A stretch of 55,280 bases of DNA from Chloroflexota bacterium. GTDB taxonomy: Bacteria > Chloroflexota > Anaerolineae > Aggregatilineales > Phototrophicaceae. The notes beneath the pieces were generated by a model. That model was not told the DNA's origin, did no database searches, and was given only the letters and a program-made list of their open reading frames with translations. The DNA lies in NCBI GenBank assembly GCA_011525385.1, contig WTGF01000039.1, forward strand, positions 1 to 55,280, given 5' to 3'. Below are positions 33,706-43,570 of the stretch, piece after piece; the stretch's first letter is position 1; each line of letters starts with the position of its first letter. Made by a program: the position numbers and the translations under genes.

Positions 33706-34569
33706 TCAAAGGCGACCGGCGCGCCCGGTGTAATCGCGCAGATACAGGAAGTCATGCCCGATACTGCGTTTGGATAGTTTAGCGATATTAGGCATGGTCC
33801 GCTTGTAGTGGTTGGCCTTGACCCGTTCCCAAATGCGGTCGACAAATTCGCTGTCGAAGCCTTCCGCGGCGACCTCCTCCACCGTGAAGCGTTCGTCAAC
33901 CAGAAGCATCAGCACTTGATCGGCTTCGTCGTAGGTGAAGCCGAGTTCGTCCTCATCGGTCTGCCCCACCCACAGGTCGGCAGAGGGCGGCTTGTCAATA
34001 ATGAAACGCGGCACTCCCAGATGAGCCGCGAGTTGCCGCACCTGATACTTGTAGAGGTCCGCGATCGGATGCAAAGCCACGCCGCTATCGCCGTAGATCG
34101 TGCTGTATCCCAACAGGAACTCCGTCTTGTTGCTCGTGCCCATCACCAAGCCACCCCAGGCCATGGATTGATCATAGAGCGTGATCATGCGCAGCCGGGC
34201 CATAATGTTGCCCCGCCGCAGCTTGCTCATGCCAGGGAATCGTTCGATCATGGGTTCGGCCATATCGGTGATTGGAAGCGTCTGATGTGGCAATCCCAAG
34301 TCTTCGATGACCGCTTCAGCATCGTTCATACTGCTGGCCGAAGAGGTCTTGTACGGCATGCGCAAAGCCAAAACATTGTCCGCGCCCAATGCCTCCGCGG
34401 ACAGATATGCGGACACCGCCGAATCAATGCCTCCGGACAGTCCAATCACGGCACGCGACATCCCCGCCTTTGTGATGCTGTCGCGAATGAAACCGGTCAA
34501 AATACGCGTCGCCAGTTCCGTGTTTATCTTTAGCCGATCCAGGATCAGGCCGGTTTTTCCCGCGTTCAT
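33706..34569 (-). CDS. nadE: NAD(+) synthetase, ammonia-dependent type
   Basis: Amidates nicotinic acid adenine dinucleotide to NAD, the last step of NAD synthesis. 287 residues. The PP-loop is LSGGIDSAVSAYL at about 44-56. The family's second and third signature segments are ARLRMITLYD and GTSNKTEFLLGY followed by GDSGVALHPIADLYKYQVR. There is no N-terminal glutaminase (nitrilase) domain, so free ammonia is the expected donor. Start ATG with AAAGGTG five bases upstream. It follows the 118-residue gene by 15 bases and is probably co-transcribed with it. Confidence 0.93.
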   Translation of the reverse strand: MNAGKTGLILDRLKINTELATRILTGFIRDSITKAGMSRAVIGLSGGIDSAVSAYLSAEALGADNVLALRMPYKTSSASSMNDAEAVIEDLGLPHQTLPITDMAEPMIERFPGMSKLRRGNIMARLRMITLYDQSMAWGGLVMGTSNKTEFLLGYSTIYGDSGVALHPIADLYKYQVRQLAAHLGVPRFIIDKPPSADLWVGQTDEDELGFTYDEADQVLMLLVDERFTVEEVAAEGFDSEFVDRIWERVKANHYKRTMPNIAKLSKRSIGHDFLYLRDYTGRAGRL

Positions 34570-34584
34570 AGCAGCACCTTTGCT

Positions 34585-34941
34585 TCAGCCCCGCTCAATT
34601 GGTCGCAAAGCATAGTGGATAATCTGATGCGGGTAACTCTCGTTCACGGTCATTTCAAGGCGCAATCGCGACGCGCCCTTTTCGCCTTGCAAGATGACAT
34701 CTATCGCGTAATCATCGGCCTTTTCGATCGCTACAACCTTCAAGCGACCATGTAGTTTACGCGTGACCTTAAGATCGAGCATACGGCGATCTGCCGGGTT
34801 CTCCATCAAGATCAGATCATAATAGCTGCTATGGACGAACTGCCGCAAGCGCTTGAAATCAGCAGCATTATAAAAGTTCATCTGGGCGATAAAGCGACGA
34901 CCGGCTTTGCTGGCGGCGATGCGTCCGGCGTTCTCGTTCAT
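34585..34941 (-). CDS. Hypothetical protein, possible NTF2-like fold
   Basis: 118 residues, unrecognised. After a short basic start, the sequence (DFKRLRQFVHSSYYDLILM, then alternating strands LKVVAIEKADDYAIDVIL and RLRLEMTVNESYPHQIIHYA) resembles the NTF2/SnoaL-like beta-sheet domains often found beside hydrolases. This is a fold-level guess. It lies 15 bases upstream of nadE on the same strand. The ribosome binding site is weak, so the exact start is uncertain. Confidence 0.5.
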   Translation of the reverse strand: MNENAGRIAASKAGRRFIAQMNFYNAADFKRLRQFVHSSYYDLILMENPADRRMLDLKVTRKLHGRLKVVAIEKADDYAIDVILQGEKGASRLRLEMTVNESYPHQIIHYALRPIERG

Positions 34942-35075
34942 GAAAGTGGGCTCGTCCTTCCGGGCTGGCCAGACATCCGCGCGCCTGCCCTGCCATTGCG
35001 GAGCATATCATAACACATGCGGACTGTTATCAAGTATGATACCCTAGCGGTAATGCAAATGTGGCGGTGACAAAA

Positions 35076-35819
35076 ATGGCGCACAGATTAGCGGAAATTC
35101 AAGAAGCGATTGGCCGATTCCAAATGGACCGCGCCCGGGAACTGATCAGTGAGGAACTTGAGGAGAATCCGAGCGCCGATGCCTATTACCTGGCCTCACA
35201 GGCAGCGCTCAGTCACGGTCAACGGATTGAGTTTCTACGCTCGGCGCTGGAACTGGATCCCGATTTTGAAGCGGCCAGCGATGAACTGGCTCAAATTATT
35301 CCCGCGCCCCCAAAAGAACTTCCAGACGCCGCGCCCGTTCCAGCGCCCCCGCCCGCGAAGCAACGGGTACGTCTGGCGTCGGTGGGCAGGCGCTGGCTGG
35401 CAATCATAATCGACGGGCTTATTGTGGCGGTCATGACGCTGTTGCTTGCGGGCGTTAGTGGCGCTTTCGCGACCATAGAAGCGGCGCTGCTTTCTGATGA
35501 CCCCACGATGATTTCGGCTGCCGCCTCACAGTTTCAGAACGATGTGCTGACGATGAATTTGCTGGTGAGCGCGGTATATAATGTCGCTTTCATGACCTTG
35601 TTCAACGGACAGACCTTGGGCAAGATCATGCTGAAGCTGCGGGTCATCAAGAAGAATGGACAGCGCATCGGCATCCTGGACGCCATCATTCGCAATGTCT
35701 TCGGTTATACGATTAGCGGCATGTTCCTTTTGGGATATCTCTGGGCAATGTTCGACCGAGAGAAGCAGACTTGGCACGACAAGCTGGCGGGGACTGTGGT
35801 GGTGGATGAGCGGGCTTGA
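35076..35819 (+). CDS. RDD-family membrane protein with helical N-terminal domain
   Basis: 247 residues from ATG at 35076; a GTG five codons upstream is possible. Residues 1-75 form a TPR-like helical domain (AIGRFQMDRARELISEELEENPSADAY). A Pro/Ala-rich linker precedes the RDD domain at about 108-247, with three membrane helices and the family pattern VGRRWLAIIIDGLIVA, FNGQTLGKIMLKLRVIKKNG and WAMFDREKQTWHDKLAGTVVV. RDD proteins are small transporters or membrane scaffolds; its role here is unknown. Monocistronic. Confidence 0.8.
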   Translation: MAHRLAEIQEAIGRFQMDRARELISEELEENPSADAYYLASQAALSHGQRIEFLRSALELDPDFEAASDELAQIIPAPPKELPDAAPVPAPPPAKQRVRLASVGRRWLAIIIDGLIVAVMTLLLAGVSGAFATIEAALLSDDPTMISAAASQFQNDVLTMNLLVSAVYNVAFMTLFNGQTLGKIMLKLRVIKKNGQRIGILDAIIRNVFGYTISGMFLLGYLWAMFDREKQTWHDKLAGTVVVDERA

Positions 35820-35947
35820 ACATCAAGGCTGCGAATAGACGCAACGCCGAGCTTTCCGGCAACTCCACCTGAACTAGCGCCTGGCTCAACTGAACAGTTT
35901 CTGGACTTCTTCATGTCAATGATGCAGACGTTTGGTTATCCTAGTCT

Positions 35948-37231
35948 TTAACTCCCGCGGCCATACCGCCTCACCCGCAAATCGCACTGCTCCTTGTGCC
36001 CCATGAATCCTTCGAGATCACAGAGGCGGCTGCCGTATTCGCCGATGACGACGCTCGCTTCTTCCGTCACGCGTTGATAGGTCACGGTCTTAATGAACTT
36101 GCCCACCCACAGTCCGCCGGTGTAACGGCCGGCTTTCTTGGTTGGCAGGGTGTGATTGGTGCCGATGATCTTGTCGCCATAGGCGACATTGGTCTCGGGA
36201 CCCAGGAAGAGCGCGCCGTAATTGCTCATGTTTTCCAGGAAATAATCGGGATCGCGCGTGAGCACCTCGACGTGCTCGCTGGCGATCTCGTCCGCGACCC
36301 CGACCATTTCTTCGTCGGTATCGACCAGGATCACCTCGCCGTAGTCGCGCCAGGCTGCGCCGGCCAAATCGGCGGTCGGCAGCGTCTCCAGTTGGCGGCC
36401 GATTTCCGCTTCAATGCTCTCGGCAAGTGACGCGCTTGTCGTCAGCAAAACAGCGGGGGATGTGGGACCGTGCTCCGCCTGCCCCAGCAGATCCGTGGCG
36501 CAGATTTCGGCATCGGCGGTTTCATCAGCGACCACCAGTACTTCGGTCGGTCCAGCTAATAGATCAATGCCCACCAAGCCAAATAGCTGCCGTTTGGCTT
36601 CGGCAACAAAGGCATTGCCGGGACCGACGATCATATCGACGGGTTCAATGCCTAATGCGCCGTATGCCATGGCGGCCAAGGCTTGCACGCCACCCAAAAG
36701 ATAGATCTCGTCCGCCCCGCCAAAGTGTATCGCCGCGATTGTGGCCGCAGGAATCTCGCCTTTGATCGGAGGCGTGCAGGCGATGATTTCCTTGACACCG
36801 GCCGCTTTGGCGGTCACGGTACTCATATGCGCCGACGCGACCATCGGGTAGCGCCCGCCCGGCACATAACAGCCGACCCGGTTGACGGGTATGTTCTTGT
36901 GCCCCAGGACGACGCCGGGCAGCGTTTCTACTTCAACATCCTGCAGCGCCGCGCGTTGGGCTTTTGCAAATTTGCGTATCTGTTCCTGCGCGAACTTGAT
37001 GTCGGAGACCGCCTGTGCCGGCAGGCTGGAGACGATGTCTTGGATCTGCTCGTCTGATAACTTGAAGCTCGCAGGACTCCAGTTGTCAAATTTCTGCGAC
37101 AGCTCACGAACCGCTTCGTCCCCGCGCGATTGAATATCGGCCAGGATCCCGCGCACGGTTTCCTGTACTTCAGCATCGGCCTCGGCCTTTTGCTCGACGG
37201 ACTTGCCCTTCTTAATGTATCGAATCGCCAT
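35948..37231 (-). CDS. HisD-family dehydrogenase, HpsN-like
   Basis: Zinc- and NAD-dependent dehydrogenase of the histidinol dehydrogenase superfamily, 427 residues. Family segments are [52 protein letters not shown] and [12 protein letters not shown]. The C-terminus, [20 protein letters not shown] followed by EGFMGHKEQ, is the form I associate with sulfopropanediol dehydrogenase (HpsN) and related catabolic enzymes rather than biosynthetic HisD, and no other his gene is near. ATG at 37229-37231 is chosen because GGAGATTG lies upstream; a TTG three codons earlier is rejected. Third gene of a cassette with the MetE-like and cupin genes. Confidence 0.75.
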   Translation of the reverse strand: MAIRYIKKGKSVEQKAEADAEVQETVRGILADIQSRGDEAVRELSQKFDNWSPASFKLSDEQIQDIVSSLPAQAVSDIKFAQEQIRKFAKAQRAALQDVEVETLPGVVLGHKNIPVNRVGCYVPGGRYPMVASAHMSTVTAKAAGVKEIIACTPPIKGEIPAATIAAIHFGGADEIYLLGGVQALAAMAYGALGIEPVDMIVGPGNAFVAEAKRQLFGLVGIDLLAGPTEVLVVADETADAEICATDLLGQAEHGPTSPAVLLTTSASLAESIEAEIGRQLETLPTADLAGAAWRDYGEVILVDTDEEMVGVADEIASEHVEVLTRDPDYFLENMSNYGALFLGPETNVAYGDKIIGTNHTLPTKKAGRYTGGLWVGKFIKTVTYQRVTEEASVVIGEYGSRLCDLEGFMGHKEQCDLRVRRYGRGS

Positions 37232-37277
37232 TCGGCTCAATCTCCTGCAAGATCGTCAATCACATATTTTGGGGGGC

Positions 37278-38426
37278 TTAATTCCAGAGCCGTTCGCTGG
37301 CTATCCGCGCGCCTTCCGCCAGCGAACCCAATTTGGCATAAGCGATATCGGGATGTATCGCGCCAAAGCCGGCAAAGGTGCCAAAGCCACAATCCGTACC
37401 GGCGATAACCCGTTCCTTGCCAACGATCCGGCTGAAGCGCTCGATGCGTTGCGCCACCAGTTGCGGATGTTCCACAAAGTTGGTCGTGGTATCGAGCGTA
37501 CCCGGTATCAGGATCTTGTCGTCGGGGATATCGGCCTCGGCCCAGATCGCCCATTCATGTTGATGGCGCGGGTTGGCGCCCTCGAATTGAATCGCTTGTG
37601 GCTTGGCGGAGAAAACAATGTCGATAATCTCGCGCAGATCAACGTCGTGGTGGTGGGGTCCCTCGTAGTTTCCCCAGCAGATGTGTATGCGGGCGCGATC
37701 GGCTGGCACGTTTTCCAAAGCATAATTCAAGGCTTCGACTTGCGCCTGCGCCGCCTTCTTAAAGGTGGCGATATCGGCATCGCGGAAGCGGATATGTCTG
37801 CCCAAGGCCAGATCCGGGCAATCGACTTGCAAAACCAAGCCGGCTTCGGTGATCTTCTCGTACTCGACCCGCATCACCTCCGCCAGCGCGCCCAGGTATT
37901 GCTCGTCGTCCGGATAATATTCATTGGGCTGGAAGACGGCGATGACACCGGGCGATGCCGCATTCATAAAGGCCTCTTCGGCGCCGGACTCGTCCCTGGC
38001 TGACAAGAGATTGGCGATATCTTTCTCCAGCGGCGCCAAGTCTTTGATCTTGATCTCGCCACGAACAACCGGGCGGTGGTACTTCGGCGTGCCGCCGGCA
38101 TCAGCCAGTCGCTGCTTGTAAGCTGGGAAATCGTCGAGGTCTTTCGGCGTGGCGCGCGGCACATCAGCGATCTCGAAGCCGGTAAAGCGGTGACGGATAT
38201 AGGTGGCGTAACTGATCTTGCTCATCTCGCCATCGCTGATGATGTCGACGCCGGCCCCCACCTGCTTGGCAGCAACCTCGCGCACCGCGCGTCCCATCAC
38301 GCGGTCGAATTCGGCGGCGTCGTACACTTGGCCCTGGTCCTGCGCGAACAACTGGTCCACCACATACTGCGGGCGCGGCATGCTGCCCACATGCGTCGTC
38401 AAGATGCGCTCGGTGCTCGTCTTCAT
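37278..38426 (-). CDS. MetE-like (cobalamin-independent methionine synthase II family) protein
   Basis: 382 residues corresponding to the C-terminal catalytic barrel of MetE only. HVGSMPRP opens the barrel, SDGEMSKISY follows, and zinc ligands are probable in HICWGN and GTDCGF. Stand-alone versions include core MetE, epoxyalkane:coenzyme M transferase-like enzymes and uncharacterised catabolic members. Chemistry is expected to be zinc activation of a thiol for alkyl transfer; the substrate is unknown. ATG lies one base after the cupin stop, so the two are translationally coupled. The HpsN-like gene follows after 46 bases. Confidence 0.75.
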   Translation of the reverse strand: MKTSTERILTTHVGSMPRPQYVVDQLFAQDQGQVYDAAEFDRVMGRAVREVAAKQVGAGVDIISDGEMSKISYATYIRHRFTGFEIADVPRATPKDLDDFPAYKQRLADAGGTPKYHRPVVRGEIKIKDLAPLEKDIANLLSARDESGAEEAFMNAASPGVIAVFQPNEYYPDDEQYLGALAEVMRVEYEKITEAGLVLQVDCPDLALGRHIRFRDADIATFKKAAQAQVEALNYALENVPADRARIHICWGNYEGPHHHDVDLREIIDIVFSAKPQAIQFEGANPRHQHEWAIWAEADIPDDKILIPGTLDTTTNFVEHPQLVAQRIERFSRIVGKERVIAGTDCGFGTFAGFGAIHPDIAYAKLGSLAEGARIASERLWN

Positions 38427-38427
38427 A

Positions 38428-39099
38428 TCATTTGTCCTTCAGAAACTGCGGCGGACGGTAGTCCTGCAAATCGACGCCGGTCAAATTGCGGAACTGCTCC
38501 CGCAAGAAGGCATCTTGTCGTGACTTCTGGGCTTCATAATCGGGCGGGTGCACCATCTTGCCCTTGGCGTCCGCTTCATAGCCATTGCGCAAGGCGGCTT
38601 CTTCAATCTGCGGCGACCAGTAGGGATCCTTGCCCTCAAAAACCTCGTGCGATTCCAACACCGCGTAAAACCAGCCGATTGAATCGCCGCTGTATTCAAA
38701 GCTGCGATACATCCCCGGCGGCAGCGAGATCATGTCCCATTCGTTCAATACAAATTCGCCTTCGACCTTGTCGGGGTCATCCTCGTTACCCCAATAAAAT
38801 GTAAAGGGTCCGGTAAGAATGAAAAAGGACTCGGTGTAGTCGTGCGTGTGCCAGGCAGGTCCACAACCGGGCGGCGCCCAGCACATACCGATCTGATATC
38901 GGTGAGGCTCGGTGATCGCCCGCTTGATACTGTAGTCCGGGTTCTCGGCCGCGGTATCGCCGATCACGGCGTAATTCATGCGATGATGACCGGGCAGCAT
39001 GCTATCAATGAACATGATGGGGATGCCCTTGTGTTTGAGTTCGTCAAAGCGCATGACCCGCGCCGCCATGCTTTCTTGTGTTTGCTTGGGATGTTCCAT
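38428..39099 (-). CDS. Cupin-domain protein
   Basis: 223 residues with a central single cupin barrel. The first motif is CGPAWHTHDYTESFFIL, with both metal-binding histidines and the glutamate, and the second lies around NEWDMISLPPGMYRSFEY. Its N- and C-terminal extensions are unassigned. Likely a metal-dependent oxygenase or isomerase acting in the same pathway as the next two genes. ATG has AGGAGATC upstream. It is first gene of the cupin, MetE-like, HpsN-like cassette. Confidence 0.75.
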   Translation of the reverse strand: MEHPKQTQESMAARVMRFDELKHKGIPIMFIDSMLPGHHRMNYAVIGDTAAENPDYSIKRAITEPHRYQIGMCWAPPGCGPAWHTHDYTESFFILTGPFTFYWGNEDDPDKVEGEFVLNEWDMISLPPGMYRSFEYSGDSIGWFYAVLESHEVFEGKDPYWSPQIEEAALRNGYEADAKGKMVHPPDYEAQKSRQDAFLREQFRNLTGVDLQDYRPPQFLKDK

Positions 39100-39218
39100 T
39101 TTCGGATCTCCTGGAAAAGCCTAGATTTTCGAGAACATAAGCGCAAGAAGCCTAATCAAAAAGCGCGCCTTTGTCAAATCAGCAAACGGGCGCCAAGACT
39201 GACAGCGCAAACCTTTCT

Positions 39219-40574
39219 TCAGATCTGAGAGGTATCCACCTTCCAGATCAACATGCATTCGCCGACCAACATGAGCGAGACGGCCAGCAAAATCGTGCCC
39301 GATTCGCCCGCGAACTCATGCGCCACGTCCAGCGCCTCGCTCAAGTTACCGGTATGAACGGCATCGGCGCTGGTAGCCTGCGCAGCTCGCAGCGCGTCCT
39401 CGCGCGACGGGAAGCGCGTATTGGGATTGATATTCGTTTCAGTAATGATCAGCTTCTTGCTGACACGGGCCATGACCTGGTAGACACCTGCATAATCACG
39501 ATCGCGCGGGATACCGACGATGGCCGCCACCGGTTGGGAGAGCCGCGACCGCAGACTCGCGATGAAGGACTCTGCCGAAGGAACTGTGATCGCGCCGTCC
39601 ACATATATCGAGGGCTTTTGGTCCAGCTTTTGGACGCGACCGAACCACTTGACCTGTGCCAAGCCGAAGCGAATCGACTCAATATATCCTTCGTCTTCAA
39701 GTGATGATGCGCTTAGTCGCGCTTGCAGAATCTCTACAGCGCGAATCGCTAGCGACGCATTCTCAATTTGATAGCGCCCGAGCAATGGCAACAGCATCTC
39801 GCCATAGGGCGCCAAGCGAATCAACTGGCCTCCGTCTGTGTCGGTCTGCAATTGCGCGCAATCCGCCTCATCCAGAAAGTGAATCCTTGCTCCTTGCAAT
39901 TCCGCTTCCCGCCGCAAGACCTCTTCCGCCTCCGACGGTTGTGCCGCGCTCAGCGCGATGCCAGCGCTGGGTATGATGCCCGCTTTGTGCCAGGCGATTC
40001 TTTCCAGTGTGTCACCCAACAGTGCCGTATGTTCCAGCAATATGGGCGCGAACAGGGACAGCCGGTTCGGCACAACTGCAATGTCGTCGAAGCGTCCGCC
40101 GCGGCCCACTTCCAACACGGCTATTTCAACTCGCTTTTCAGCAAAGTACCCCAGCGCCATCGCCAGAAATATGCCTTGCGGGCTGAGGTAGCCCCGCTTT
40201 TGCAAACCAGCTGTGACCGAATCGATATGCGGTCGCAAGTCGCTGAGGATGCGCAAGAAGTCATCATTCGGGATCATAGTCCCGTTGACGCGAATTCGCT
40301 CGTTCCAATGGACCAGATGTGGACTGGTTAGCATGCCGACGCGATAGCCAAGCGCCTCCAGCAACTTGGCCATGACGGACGCGACAGAGCCTTTGCCACG
40401 ACTTCCCGTTATAACTACGAATTCGCAGGGCGCCGCTGGCAAATTCGCGAGGCGCAGCAGTTTGCGCGTCGTCGCCGTGTCTCGCGTATCTTCGTCCAAG
40501 CCACGCGGCGCATCGTCCAGCCGCCGTCGCGTCCGGAATATGTAATCAAGCGCTGACTCTTTTGAGTGAAACAC
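39219..40574 (-). CDS. folC: Folylpolyglutamate synthase / dihydrofolate synthase
   Basis: Mur-ligase-family enzyme that adds glutamate to folates, possibly with dihydrofolate synthase activity. 451 residues. The ATP-binding loop is TGSRGKGSVASV (about 56-67), followed by TSPHLVHWNERIRVNG and the metal-binding EVGRGGRFDD. The C-terminal ligase domain ends SLMLVGE. In most FolCs the loop reads TGTNGKGS, so the SR pair is a variation. Start is GTG at 40572-40574. It is divergent from the flippase gene, with 213 intervening bases that hold no clear feature. Confidence 0.87.
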   Translation of the reverse strand: MFHSKESALDYIFRTRRRLDDAPRGLDEDTRDTATTRKLLRLANLPAAPCEFVVITGSRGKGSVASVMAKLLEALGYRVGMLTSPHLVHWNERIRVNGTMIPNDDFLRILSDLRPHIDSVTAGLQKRGYLSPQGIFLAMALGYFAEKRVEIAVLEVGRGGRFDDIAVVPNRLSLFAPILLEHTALLGDTLERIAWHKAGIIPSAGIALSAAQPSEAEEVLRREAELQGARIHFLDEADCAQLQTDTDGGQLIRLAPYGEMLLPLLGRYQIENASLAIRAVEILQARLSASSLEDEGYIESIRFGLAQVKWFGRVQKLDQKPSIYVDGAITVPSAESFIASLRSRLSQPVAAIVGIPRDRDYAGVYQVMARVSKKLIITETNINPNTRFPSREDALRAAQATSADAVHTGNLSEALDVAHEFAGESGTILLAVSLMLVGECMLIWKVDTSQI

Positions 40575-40787
40575 AAGCTGTTCCCATGACTTGCCGATGG
40601 CTGCGATGATAACTGATGTTTCGCGACATCCCTAGCCGAGTCCGGAGATTCGACGCGACATGCCTCCGTATTCAGTCGGGTACGACCAAGCGATTTCGTG
40701 TATACAACTAAGTAGTACATAATTTCTCCACAGGCCAAACGTTTCGTAGTATAAAAGGCTAAATGTTCCTGCAAAATACGAGCGAAT

Positions 40788-42299
40788 ATGAGCGAATCCC
40801 AGAAATTATCGGGAAGTGACGCCAGGCGCGCCGCGCGCAATGTCAGCGCCTTGGTCGTCGCGAGCGTAATCAGCAAAGGAGCGCTCTTCGTCTGGCAATT
40901 GGTTTTGTTCGCCTGGCTCGGCGCGCATGACTACGGCATCTACGGAACAGTCGGTGGCTTGATGGTCATTGCCGGTTCCATCACCAGCTTCAGCATGAGC
41001 TTGATTGTGATCCGCGATGTGGCGCGCGAACCGGATAAAGCCGGCAGCTATTGGTCAGCGATGGTATTTTGGCAGACCGCCCTGGCGCTGATCGCGTATG
41101 TCGGAATCAACAGTTTTTCAGTTGTATACGACGACGCACTGCGCGGTTTCGTGGCGCTGGCCGGGTTAAACCTCTTCGTAGACCTCTTTGGAAACATAGG
41201 TTACGACTTGCTGCTGGCACGCGAGGAAATGCTCAAGACCTCCTTGGTGGAGATCGCGCACATCTTGCTGCGCATTGGGCTGGCGGTGCTGGCGCTCGTC
41301 TCGGGCTGGGGACTGCTGGGAATATACGGCGCCGCGATCGCCTCCGGTTTGCTTCGCTCGCTGGTCTTGGCGGGGCTCAACCTGCGCGACGGTTTGCGCC
41401 CGACCTTCCCTATCGACCGGGGTATAAGCAGGCCTCTGCTGGTCAACAGCGTACCTCTGGCCGCCTCCGCCTTTCTGACCCTAGCCTACCAACATACGGA
41501 CAAACTCATGACCACCGGCATCCTGGGTGTTGAGGGCACCGGGTATCTGACTGTCGCCTTTGTCATCAACTTCGGCGTGATCGAGCTTTTCAGCACGACT
41601 GTCCTGGTGGCGGCTTATCCGCTGCTGTCGCGTTATCACGGCGAGGGCAAGAATCCGATCTTTGGTTTCTTGATCGAGAAGCTGACACTTTACATGGTCG
41701 TCATTGGATTGCCGACGGCGCTTTTCGTCAGCTTGCTGGCGTCTGACGCGATCAGCTCGTTTTTTGGGGAACAGAACGCAGTAACCGCAGGCATTCTGAG
41801 CATATTGATCTGGTATACGGCGCTCACGATGATCGGTAATGTCTTCAGCAAAGCCATGTTGATTCAGAATCGCCAGCGACTTCTGCTCGCCTTCCGCGCC
41901 CTCGGTCTAGGGTTAAACATCGCGCTCAATACGATCCTGCTGACGGGGTGGGGAGATCCACGAGGCGCCGCGATCGCGTCGGTCATTTCCGAATCACTTG
42001 TGCTGATTTTACTGTTTTCGTCCTTTTCTTCGGTGGGTTTTCAATGGCGACGGATCGCGAACAGCGTAGTTCGTCTTTTACTCATCGCTGCGCCAGTTGC
42101 TTTACTCACGATCGGCATACGCAGTTTTCATTTCATGCCGGCGCTATTGATCGGGCTGATCGTCTACACTTTGAGCATGCACTTGGCAAGGGTTTTCAAT
42201 AGCGAAGACATGGACCTGTTGTACAGACTGGTCGCGGCTTTACCCGGTGGCAGCCTGGTTACCCGCTTCTGGAAGCGCGATGTCGAGTTGAGTTGGTGA
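40788..42299 (+). CDS. Polysaccharide flippase (Wzx/RfbX-like, MOP superfamily)
   Basis: 503 residues with about 12-14 membrane helices. It has the oligosaccharide flippase layout: a basic N-terminus (SGSDARRAARNVSALVVASV), then paired helices and a central cytoplasmic loop rich in Arg. It would move lipid-linked glycan units across the membrane. ATG with a weak GAGCGA ribosome binding site. A glycosyltransferase gene follows seven bases downstream, in line with a role in surface-glycan synthesis, although no larger cluster is present. Confidence 0.85.
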   Translation: MSESQKLSGSDARRAARNVSALVVASVISKGALFVWQLVLFAWLGAHDYGIYGTVGGLMVIAGSITSFSMSLIVIRDVAREPDKAGSYWSAMVFWQTALALIAYVGINSFSVVYDDALRGFVALAGLNLFVDLFGNIGYDLLLAREEMLKTSLVEIAHILLRIGLAVLALVSGWGLLGIYGAAIASGLLRSLVLAGLNLRDGLRPTFPIDRGISRPLLVNSVPLAASAFLTLAYQHTDKLMTTGILGVEGTGYLTVAFVINFGVIELFSTTVLVAAYPLLSRYHGEGKNPIFGFLIEKLTLYMVVIGLPTALFVSLLASDAISSFFGEQNAVTAGILSILIWYTALTMIGNVFSKAMLIQNRQRLLLAFRALGLGLNIALNTILLTGWGDPRGAAIASVISESLVLILLFSSFSSVGFQWRRIANSVVRLLLIAAPVALLTIGIRSFHFMPALLIGLIVYTLSMHLARVFNSEDMDLLYRLVAALPGGSLVTRFWKRDVELSW

Positions 42300-42306
42300 C
42301 ATAGAA

Positions 42307-43482
42307 ATGCAGATCTTGCACGTGACGCCTTATTACCAACCGGCTTATGCCTTTGGCGGCGTAGTGCGGGCAGCCGAAGGCATGGCGGTATCGCTTGTCG
42401 CCAGCGGGCATCAGGTCACGGTATTGACCACAGACGCCCTGGACCAAACAACGAGATGTATCGAACCGACAGAAGAGACGATTGATGGCGTAAGAATCTT
42501 GCGACGGCCGAATCTATCTACTCGGCTACGTGGCCGGCTCAATCTTTCCACCCCTCGCAGCATGAAGCGGAGCGCTGTTTCCATTCTGCCAACCGTTGAC
42601 ATCTTGCACGCTCACGAATTTCGCACCGTTGAAAACCTGCTGGTGACGCCGGTTGCACAGGCGCTTGGCATTCCAATCGTCCTATCTCCCCATGGAACGC
42701 TGAATATGTCCACGGGACGGGGACGACTCAAAGCTGCCTGGGACCGGCTGCTTTCCCCCTCGGTCGCCCAGCGTATCGACCACGTGATCGCTTTGACCGA
42801 AACGGAACTCAGCGAGGTCAGGGAAATATGGGCGCGATTCGGCAAGCGTCAAAAGCCTACGAATTTCAGTGTCATTCCCAACGGCGTTCATCTGAAGGAA
42901 TTCACCGAATTGCCCCCTGCTGAGCACTTCCGGCGTCGTCATGGCCTGGCCGACGCGCCAACTGTCTTGTATATGGGCCGTCTGCAAGCGAGAAAAGGCG
43001 TGGATGTACTTGTCCGCGCTTTTCAGCGCGCTAAAGTCGAGCATGCGCGTCTGCTGATCGTCGGACCCGACGAAGGTATGCTATCACAGGTGCGGGCATT
43101 GGCGGCTGGGGACTCCCGTATTGTCTGCACCGGATATTTGGGCAGCGACGAGCGCTTGGAAGCATTGGCCGCAAGTGATGTCTTCGCCTTGCCCGCGAGA
43201 GGCGAAGGCTTGTCGATGGCGGTGTTGGAGGCGCAGGCAAGCGGGCTGCCGGCTGTCATTTCGCCGGGCTGCAATATGCCGGAAGTCGAAATCGCGGGTG
43301 CTGGCTTCGTGGCCGATGCCACAGTCGATGCTGTCGCGATCAAGCTGCGCGAACTGCTCGTCGATGCAGATCTGCGCGCGCGCATGGGTATGGCGGCGCG
43401 GCAGCTCGTTGTTGAAAGATATGCGTGGGATATAGTCGGGAAACAACTCGAATCGGTATATCTGCAACTGCTGAAAACCTAG
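42307..43482 (+). CDS. Glycosyltransferase family 4 protein
   Basis: 391 residues, GT-B fold. The N-terminal domain opens MQILHVTPYYQPAYAFGGVV, and the donor-binding C-terminal domain has VLYMGRLQARKGVDVLVRAF, RLLIVGPDEG and the EX7E motif in EGLSMAVLEAQASGLPAV. It transfers a sugar from a nucleotide donor to a lipid-linked or surface glycan; donor and acceptor are unknown. Seven bases separate it from the flippase gene, so the two form an operon. The AT-richer HTH/MazF island begins directly after it. Confidence 0.88.
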   Translation: MQILHVTPYYQPAYAFGGVVRAAEGMAVSLVASGHQVTVLTTDALDQTTRCIEPTEETIDGVRILRRPNLSTRLRGRLNLSTPRSMKRSAVSILPTVDILHAHEFRTVENLLVTPVAQALGIPIVLSPHGTLNMSTGRGRLKAAWDRLLSPSVAQRIDHVIALTETELSEVREIWARFGKRQKPTNFSVIPNGVHLKEFTELPPAEHFRRRHGLADAPTVLYMGRLQARKGVDVLVRAFQRAKVEHARLLIVGPDEGMLSQVRALAAGDSRIVCTGYLGSDERLEALAASDVFALPARGEGLSMAVLEAQASGLPAVISPGCNMPEVEIAGAGFVADATVDAVAIKLRELLVDADLRARMGMAARQLVVERYAWDIVGKQLESVYLQLLKT

Positions 43483-43513
43483 GGCTCACAAAAGACAACT
43501 CTCTTAGTTGGCC

Positions 43514-43549
43514 GTTGACTTTTTGACCAATTATTGTAAACTTGTCAAC
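43514..43549 (+). promoter_or_regulatory. Candidate promoter and operator of the HTH-protease/MazF operon
   Basis: An inverted repeat, GTTGAC (43514-43519) and GTCAAC (43544-43549), brackets a promoter-like stretch with TTGACT as -35 and AAACTT 17 bases downstream. The ATG follows 22 bases after the right half-site. Such placement fits autorepression by the encoded XRE-type regulator. Confidence 0.4.
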
Positions 43550-43570
43550 AGAAGTAAAGGGGAAAATAGA

